A stretch of DNA of 9,985 nt from Caulobacteraceae bacterium (GTDB taxonomy: Bacteria > Pseudomonadota > Alphaproteobacteria > Caulobacterales > Caulobacteraceae): contig JACDGF010000043.1 of the NCBI GenBank assembly GCA_013815405.1, forward strand, positions 1 to 9,985, given 5' to 3'. Position 1 is the first letter of the stretch. The number at the start of each line of letters is the position of its first letter. Positions 5,808-9,985 of the stretch are shown here, one piece after another. The position numbers and the translations under genes were made by a program. Under the pieces are notes generated by a model. It worked only from the letters and a program-made list of their open reading frames with translations, did no database searches and was not told the DNA's origin.

Positions 5808-8495
5808 TCAAACCGTCCCGTCGCCATCCCGGCCGCGAGCCCCGTCGCCCCTCGCCAACACAGCCCTCACCGCCGCCACCCCCTCGGCCGCCCGGCCGCC
5901 GTCCGGCGCGCCCCCTTGCGCGAAATCGGGCTTTCCGCCGGCCCCTTGGCCGCCCATGGCCGTGACCGCCACGCGGGCCAGATCGACGGCGTTGAAGCGG
6001 GCCTGGGCCGCGCCGCTCACGACCACGGTGCTGGCGACCTTGCCGTCCAGAACGCCGCTCAGCGCCACCACGCCATCGGGAACCCGCTTGCGGAAGGCCT
6101 CGGCGATGGGGCGCAGATCCTTGCCGCCGACGCCCTGCAACACCCGGCCGATGAAGGGAACCCCGAAGACCTCCTCCATGGCCTCAGCCGCGGCATTGCC
6201 GACGCCTGCGCTTTCGCCCACGGCGAGCGCGCGCCTGGTTTCGGCTAGATCCCGCTCCAGCTTGCGCGCCCGCCCCTCCGCCGCCTCCACCCGCGCCACG
6301 ACCTCTTCCACCGGGGCCTTGAACCGGTCGGCCAGGGCCTGGGCGACCGCCGCCCGGTCGAGCAGCCAGCGGCGCGCCGGCTCGCCGGTGAGCGCCTCGA
6401 TGCGCCGCACGCCGGCGGCGATTCCCTGCTCGGAGACGATCTTGAAGAGGGCGATGTCGCCGGTGCGCGCCACATGGGTGCCGCCGCACAGCTCCACCGA
6501 ATAGGGTCCCTCCCCCGCCAGGTCGCGGCCGAGGCTCAGGACCCGCACCGTGTCGCCGTATTTCTCGCCGAAGAGCGCCACGGCGCCGGCGTCGATGGCC
6601 GCCTGGGGGGCCATTTCCCGGGTTTCGGCGGGAAGGTTCTGGCGGATCACGGCGTTGACCTCGGCTTCGATGGCGTCGATCTGACCGGGCGTGAGCGGCG
6701 CCCCGTGGCTGAAATCGAAACGCATGCGCTCGGCGTCCACCATCTGACCCTTCTGCGCGACGTGGGCGCCCAGGACATGGCGCAGGGCCGCGTGCGCCAG
6801 GTGCGCCGCCGAATGGTTGAGCCGCGTGCGCGCGCGGGGCTCGGCGTCGACGGCGAGCTGAACCTGGTCGCCGACTTCCAGGCGCCCCCGGACGATCCTG
6901 ATGGCGTGGACGAAGAGGTCCCCCTGCTTCTGGGTGTCGAGCACCTCGGCCGCGCCGCCGGGCCACGCCGCCGCGCCGCGATCGCCGGCCTGGCCGCCGC
7001 TCTCGCCATAAAAGGGGGTGGCGTCGAAGAGAACCAGCACGGAATCGCCGGCCTCGGCGGCGGCGATCTCCCGGTCGTCCCTGACCAGGGCGAGGGTCCG
7101 CGCCGTCATGCGGTCCAGATCGTGACCGGCGAAGAGCGTCGCGCCCAGCCGCTCGCGCAGGGCAAGCCACACATCGCCCCGCGCCTGCTGGCCCGAGCCC
7201 GCCCAACTCTCCCGCGCCATCTGGCGCTGGCGGCCCATGGCCTCATCGAAACCCGCCACATCGACCTCGACGCCCCTGGCGCGCACGGCGTCCTGGGTGA
7301 GGTCGAGGGGAAAACCGTAGGTGTCGTAGAGCTTGAACGCCGTTTCCCCCGGCAACGTGTCGCCCTCGCCCAGGCCGGCGGACGCCTCCTCCAGCAGGGC
7401 GAGGCCCCGTCCCAGGGTGCGGTGGAAACGCTCCTCCTCGGCGCGCAGCGTCTCGACGATCACCGGGGCGGCGCGGACGAGTTGGGCATAGGCGCCGCCC
7501 ATCTCCTCGACCAGGGTGGGAACCAGGCGGTGCATCAAGGGGTCGCCGGCGCCCAGCAGGTAGGCGTGGCGCATGGCCCGGCGCATGATCCGGCGCAGGA
7601 CGTAGCCGCGCCCCTCGTTGGACGGCGTCACCCCATCGGCGATCAGGAACGCGGTGGAACGCAGATGGTCGGCGATGACGCGATAGGAGGCGGCCGCCTC
7701 GCCCACGGCCCTGACGCCGGCGACCGCCTCGCCGGCGGCGATCAGGCGGCGGAAGAGGTCGGTCTCGAAGACGCTGTGGACCCCTTGCAGCACGCAGGCC
7801 ACCCGCTCCAGGCCCATGCCGGTGTCGATGCAGGGCTTGGGCAGCGCCGCCGAACGGCCGTCGGCGAACTGCTCATACTGCATGAAGACGAGGTTCCAGA
7901 TCTCGACGAAGCGGTCGCCGTCCTCGTCGGGCGAGCCGGGCGGGCCCCCGGCCACGCCAGGCCCATGGTCGTAGAAGATCTCGGTATTGGGCCCGAACGG
8001 GCCGGTATCGCCCATCGACCACATGTTCTCAGGCAGCCGCACGATCCGTTCGTCGGCGAGGCCCGCGATCCGTTTCCAGAGCCCGGCGGCTTCCTCGTCG
8101 GAGGGATGGACGCTGACCATCAGGCGCTCGGGCGGGAGCGCCAAGTCATGGGTGACGAACCGCCAGGCGTAGTCGATGGCCCCTTCCTTGAAGTAGTCGC
8201 CGAAGGAGAAGTTGCCGAGCATTTCGAAAAAGGTCAGGTGCCGGGCCGTATAGCCGACATTGTCCAGGTCGTTGTGCTTGCCACCGGCCCGGACGCATTT
8301 CTGGGACGAGGCGGCGCGCGGCGCCGGCGGGGTCTCGGCACCGGTGAAGTTGTTCTTGAAGGGGACCATGCCGGAGTTCACGAACAGCAGGGTCGGATCG
8401 CTCCGCGGCACGAGCGGCGCCGAAGGGATCACGGCATGGCCGGCCTCGGCGAAAAAGGCCAGGAACTGGCCGCGAAGATCACTCAGGCTCGGCAT
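5808..8495 (-). CDS. alaS: Alanyl-tRNA synthetase
   Basis: The 895-aa cytoplasmic enzyme charges tRNA-Ala and hydrolyses mischarged Ser- or Gly-tRNA-Ala. The class II catalytic domain covers about 1-250 (LFVNSGMVPFKNNF at 37-50, CVRAGGKHNDLDNVG at 67-81, FFEMLGNFSFGDYFKEGAIDYAW at 89-111, GMGLERV at 226-232). The tRNA-recognition region follows to about 450. The editing domain carries the zinc tetrad His561-x3-His565 and Cys670-x3-His674 (CGGTH). The C-Ala domain ends with a glycine-rich GGQGAGGKPDFAQGGA motif (848-863) and a basic tail. Length is normal and all domains are present. GAGGG (minus strand, 8505-8501) lies 5 nt before the ATG but inside a possible hairpin. Upstream DNA is now occupied by a REP-like repeat and an insertion sequence, so its original promoter context may have changed. 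Confidence 0.98.
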   Translation of the reverse strand: MPSLSDLRGQFLAFFAEAGHAVIPSAPLVPRSDPTLLFVNSGMVPFKNNFTGAETPPAPRAASSQKCVRAGGKHNDLDNVGYTARHLTFFEMLGNFSFGDYFKEGAIDYAWRFVTHDLALPPERLMVSVHPSDEEAAGLWKRIAGLADERIVRLPENMWSMGDTGPFGPNTEIFYDHGPGVAGGPPGSPDEDGDRFVEIWNLVFMQYEQFADGRSAALPKPCIDTGMGLERVACVLQGVHSVFETDLFRRLIAAGEAVAGVRAVGEAAASYRVIADHLRSTAFLIADGVTPSNEGRGYVLRRIMRRAMRHAYLLGAGDPLMHRLVPTLVEEMGGAYAQLVRAAPVIVETLRAEEERFHRTLGRGLALLEEASAGLGEGDTLPGETAFKLYDTYGFPLDLTQDAVRARGVEVDVAGFDEAMGRQRQMARESWAGSGQQARGDVWLALRERLGATLFAGHDLDRMTARTLALVRDDREIAAAEAGDSVLVLFDATPFYGESGGQAGDRGAAAWPGGAAEVLDTQKQGDLFVHAIRIVRGRLEVGDQVQLAVDAEPRARTRLNHSAAHLAHAALRHVLGAHVAQKGQMVDAERMRFDFSHGAPLTPGQIDAIEAEVNAVIRQNLPAETREMAPQAAIDAGAVALFGEKYGDTVRVLSLGRDLAGEGPYSVELCGGTHVARTGDIALFKIVSEQGIAAGVRRIEALTGEPARRWLLDRAAVAQALADRFKAPVEEVVARVEAAEGRARKLERDLAETRRALAVGESAGVGNAAAEAMEEVFGVPFIGRVLQGVGGKDLRPIAEAFRKRVPDGVVALSGVLDGKVASTVVVSGAAQARFNAVDLARVAVTAMGGQGAGGKPDFAQGGAPDGGRAAEGVAAVRAVLARGDGARGRDGDGTV

Positions 8496-8500
8496 CGGCG

Positions 8501-8519
8501 CCCTCTAGCAGCTAGGGGG
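8501..8519 (-). promoter_or_regulatory. Hairpin occluding the alaS ribosome binding site
   Basis: Read on the minus strand, CCCCCTAG, a CTG loop and CTAGAGGG form a stem of four plus three pairs with one C/A mismatch. The 3' arm contains the Shine-Dalgarno sequence GAGGG, 5 nt before the alaS ATG. Folding would hide the ribosome site. E. coli AlaRS is known to repress its own gene by binding a palindrome at its promoter, but this structure is RNA-level and only inferred here. Confidence 0.4.
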
Positions 8520-8531
8520 CGCGGGACCAAG

Positions 8532-8561
8532 AAAAAGGGGCTGACCGCCCTCGCTCCCCTT
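8532..8561 (-). terminator. Terminator-like stem with T tract in the alaS leader
   Basis: On the minus strand AAGGGG (8561-8556) pairs with CCCCTT (8540-8535) across a 15-nt loop and is followed by three more T, giving CCCC then five T. It lies about 37 nt ahead of alaS. It could be the terminator of a former upstream gene or a leader attenuator. The stem is short and the loop long, so the call is weak. Confidence 0.3.
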
Positions 8562-8590
8562 CATGGCCAGGGGTTGCAAAACCTTCATTC

Positions 8591-8600
8591 AGGCGCGCCT
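8591..8600. other. Perfect 10-bp palindrome upstream of alaS
   Basis: AGGCGCGCCT is fully self-complementary and sits between the terminator-like stem and the REP-like repeat, about 95 bp before the alaS start. In GC-rich DNA such a palindrome can arise by chance. An operator role is possible but unsupported. Confidence 0.2.
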
Positions 8601-8608
8601 CTTCAACA

Positions 8609-8668
8609 CCTCTCCCGTAGGGAGAGGGAGGGGCCCATGGCGAGCCATGGGAGGGTGAGGGGTGGTCC
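8609..8668. repeat. REP-like dispersed intergenic repeat with two hairpins
   Basis: The first hairpin is CCTCTCCC-GTA-GGGAGAGG (8609-8627), a perfect 8-bp stem. The second is CCCATGG-CGAG-CCATGGG (8634-8651), a perfect 7-bp stem, followed by GAGGGTGAGGGGTGG. The CTCTCCC/GGGAGAG hairpin joined to a GGGAGGGTGAGGGG flank is a pattern I recognise from intergenic repeats of Caulobacter-type and other GC-rich proteobacterial genomes. Only one copy is present here, so dispersal is from memory. The left end of the insertion sequence begins a few bases beyond. Confidence 0.65.
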
Positions 8669-8674
8669 GACCGT

Positions 8675-8713
8675 GATACATTCCTGACGGATTAGCCCGG
8701 AGACATTCCTGAC
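8675..8713 (+). repeat. Left end of the IS with two ACATTCCTGAC boxes
   Basis: Exact ACATTCCTGAC copies occur at 8678-8688 and 8703-8713, separated start to start by 25 bp. The outer copy extends to GATACATTCCTGAC, shared with the right end. The two boxes are direct repeats, as expected for a two-site terminal binding region. Confidence 0.75.
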
Positions 8714-8741
8714 AGTAACCCGGTCGGCGGAGGAACCGCCG

Positions 8742-9950
8742 ATGCCTTGGAGTGTGCTGTCCGTGATGGATCAGAAGATGATGTTCGTGGCCGATATTCT
8801 TCGAGGGGAGGAGCCGATGACGGGGCTCTGCGCCAAGTATGGCATATCTCGGCAGACGGGCTATGTGTGGAAGCGGCGTTTCGATCTGGAAGGGCCGGCT
8901 GGTCTCGAGCAACGCTCGCGGGCGCCGCTTCGACATGGCAGGTCGACGCTGGCGGCGGTGACGGTTCGTCTTATCGAGCTGCGTAAGCGCAAGCCCTACT
9001 GGGGACCGAAGAAGCTCCTGAAGGTGCTGGCCGAGGAGGATTCGCGCGTGACCTGGCCGAGCGCCAGCACGGCTTCGGAGATCCTGCGCCGCGAGGGCCT
9101 CAGCCGGCCGCGCCGGCGCCGACGCGGGGCCTTGCCGCTCGAACAGCCGTTCGGCGTGGTCGAAGCCGCGAACGACACCTGGTGCATCGATTTCAAGGGT
9201 TGGTTTCTTACCGGCGATGGTCGGCGTTGTGATCCGCTCACGGTGACCGACGCCTTCAGCCGTTATCTCCTGGCGGTCCAGATCATGGCGCCGGTCACCC
9301 CGGCGGTGGAGGCCTGGATGGACCGGCTGTTCGAGACGCACGGGCTGCCCGGCGCGATCCGCAGCGACAACGGAGCGCCCTTCGCCTCGGTTGGCGCCGG
9401 TGGCCTGACCCGGCTGTCGGCCAGATGGGCGAAGATGGGCATTGGGCTCGAGCGCATATGTCCGGGCCATCCCCAGCAGAACGGGAGTCACGAGCGGATG
9501 CATGGAACGCTCAAGCCCGAGACCTGCGAACCGCCGTCGGCCACCGCGGCCCACCAGCAAGTCCGCTTCGACGCCTTCAGACAGGAGTTCAACCACGAAC
9601 GCCCCCACGAGGCGCTCGATCAGCGCCCGCCGGCGACGCTCTACGCCTCCTCTCCAAGGCCCTTCATCGTCCCCCGAGGCGACCTCGACTACGGAACCGA
9701 AGAGGTCAGGCGCGTCCGGTCCAACGGCGAGATCATTTGGCGCGGCGGCAAGCTCTTCGTGTCCGAAGCCATCATCGGCGAGGCCGTGGGCGTCGCGCAA
9801 CGCCCCGACGGTCATTGGACGGTCCGCTTCGCCGACGTCCCGCTGGGCCTGATCGACCGGATGACAGGAGAAATCGTTCGTTTTGGCGCGAGGCGGCCGC
9901 CTCGCACCAAAACGATCACTGAAGAGCCGAAAAAACCGTCAGGGATGTAA
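8742..9950 (+). CDS. IS481-family DDE transposase
   Basis: The 402-aa protein catalyses cut-and-join of its own element. The N-terminal helix-turn-helix region (about 10-60) contains FVADILRGEEPMTGLCAKYGISRQTGYVWKRRF. A second DNA-binding region follows (67-120) with RKPYWGPKKLL, then the basic run RPRRRRR (122-128). The integrase-like catalytic core has Asp150 (WCIDFKGWF), Asp209 (IRSDNGAPF) and Glu251 (PQQNGSHERMH). The FNHERPHEALDQRPPATLY segment (283-301) is the usual IS481 C-terminal signature. GGAGG (8729-8733) lies 8 nt before the ATG. No stop or frameshift interrupts it, so activity is plausible. The last codons overlap the inner right-end box and, slightly earlier, a long palindrome. 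Confidence 0.95.
   Translation: MPWSVLSVMDQKMMFVADILRGEEPMTGLCAKYGISRQTGYVWKRRFDLEGPAGLEQRSRAPLRHGRSTLAAVTVRLIELRKRKPYWGPKKLLKVLAEEDSRVTWPSASTASEILRREGLSRPRRRRRGALPLEQPFGVVEAANDTWCIDFKGWFLTGDGRRCDPLTVTDAFSRYLLAVQIMAPVTPAVEAWMDRLFETHGLPGAIRSDNGAPFASVGAGGLTRLSARWAKMGIGLERICPGHPQQNGSHERMHGTLKPETCEPPSATAAHQQVRFDAFRQEFNHERPHEALDQRPPATLYASSPRPFIVPRGDLDYGTEEVRRVRSNGEIIWRGGKLFVSEAIIGEAVGVAQRPDGHWTVRFADVPLGLIDRMTGEIVRFGARRPPRTKTITEEPKKPSGM
9878..9915. repeat. Near-perfect 38-bp palindrome inside the transposase 3' end
   Basis: Arms 9878-9896 and 9897-9915 are reverse complements at 18 of 19 positions with no spacer. The only mismatch is C9887 against A9906. The left arm begins TCGTTTTGG and the right arm ends CCAAAACGA, with a GC-rich centre AGGCGGCCGCCT. 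It encodes VRFGARRPPRTKTI of the transposase, 33 bp before the stop, so either transcript strand would form a strong hairpin. No U tract follows on the plus strand. Possible roles are blocking transcription entering the element, protecting the mRNA 3' end, or limiting translation. Confidence 0.8.
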
Positions 9951-9975
9951 CCGGACAAACTGTCAGGAATGTATC
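9938..9975 (-). repeat. Right end of the IS with two boxes, the inner one inside the transposase gene
   Basis: The complement of ACATTCCTGAC lies at 9962-9972 and a one-mismatch copy at 9938-9948. The inner copy overlaps the last codons and part of the TAA stop (Ser-Gly-Met-stop), so coding and terminal functions share these bases. The outer copy extends to 9975 as the partner of the left inverted repeat. Confidence 0.75.
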
Positions 9976-9985
9976 GGGTTGCACA

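Larger units (their letters stand above)
8675..9975 (+). mobile_element. IS481-family insertion sequence, apparently intact
   Basis: A transposase gene is bracketed by inverted ends. The 14-bp GATACATTCCTGAC at 8675-8688 recurs as its exact complement at 9962-9975. Each end carries a second copy of the ACATTCCTGAC box: 8703-8713 on the left and 9938-9948 (one mismatch) on the right. The copies are 25 bp apart on the left and 24 bp on the right, which looks like paired transposase binding sites. The minimal element is 1,301 bp. The outer limit is uncertain because IS481 ends often begin TGT, and TGTGCAACCC can be read inward from the last base of the window. No target duplication is visible. 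The element lies upstream of alaS, next to the REP-like repeat. Confidence 0.8.

Noticed and set aside
6474..8687. A 737-codon open frame on the plus strand, fully antisense to alaS
   Set aside because: Its protein is rich in Arg, Gly, His and Asp with no recognisable domain, typical of an antisense frame opened by high GC third-position bias. The opposite strand encodes a full AlaRS.
8589..9815. A 408-codon open frame antisense to the transposase
   Set aside because: Low-complexity Arg/Gly/Ala/Pro composition without motifs, and it crosses the REP-like repeat and the IS left end. The sense strand has an intact DDE transposase.
8664..9985. Target-site duplication flanking the insertion sequence
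   Set aside because: Bases just outside 8675 (CCGACCGT) and 9975 (GGGTTGCACA) do not match. The window ends too soon to test wider boundaries.

Overview
The window is about 10 kb of very GC-rich bacterial chromosome (by eye close to 70% G+C, with strong G/C preference at third codon positions). Gene content suggests an alphaproteobacterium, most likely of the Caulobacter/Phenylobacterium type. The pointers are a bacterial poxvirus-like topoisomerase IB, a luciferase-type oxidoreductase paired with a zinc dehydrogenase, a helix-hairpin-helix tail of the kind fused to several alphaproteobacterial proteins, and a CTCTCCC/GGGAGAG dispersed hairpin repeat. The assignment rests on recognition only, not on a search.

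Layout. Positions 61-112 hold what looks like a lone end of an IS481-type insertion sequence. Positions 150-1085 (+) hold a small protein built of nine pentapeptide repeats, followed 9 nt later by a six-helix TMEM175/DUF1211-type channel protein. Positions 2250-1090 (-) hold a membrane-anchored helix-hairpin-helix protein and then a cysteine-free carboxymuconolactone-decarboxylase-like protein, ending 4 nt from the convergent channel gene. A 165-bp divergent region (2251-2415) separates these from topoisomerase IB (2416-3435, +). After a 55-nt gap come a luciferase-like monooxygenase (3491-4714, +) and, 4 nt on, a zinc-dependent dehydrogenase (4719-5795, +). These two form the clearest operon in the window. 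The complete alanyl-tRNA synthetase gene alaS runs the other way (8495-5808, -). Upstream of alaS lie a structured leader, a REP-like double hairpin (8609-8651) and an apparently intact IS481-family element (about 8675-9975), whose transposase points away from alaS.

How the genes work together. The monooxygenase and dehydrogenase probably act in one oxidative catabolic step series. The pentad-repeat protein and channel are probably co-transcribed. The other genes are unrelated housekeeping or accessory functions. No stretch longer than 300 bp lacks a gene. I see no tRNA, rRNA, CRISPR array, prophage or defence cassette.

The least routine observations are three. One is an almost perfect 38-bp palindrome inside the 3' end of the transposase gene. 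The second is a hairpin that would occlude the alaS ribosome binding site. The third is the repeat-protein/channel gene pair lying just behind a solo IS end that carries a TTGACA box. I found no convincing evidence of a wholly new multi-gene system.
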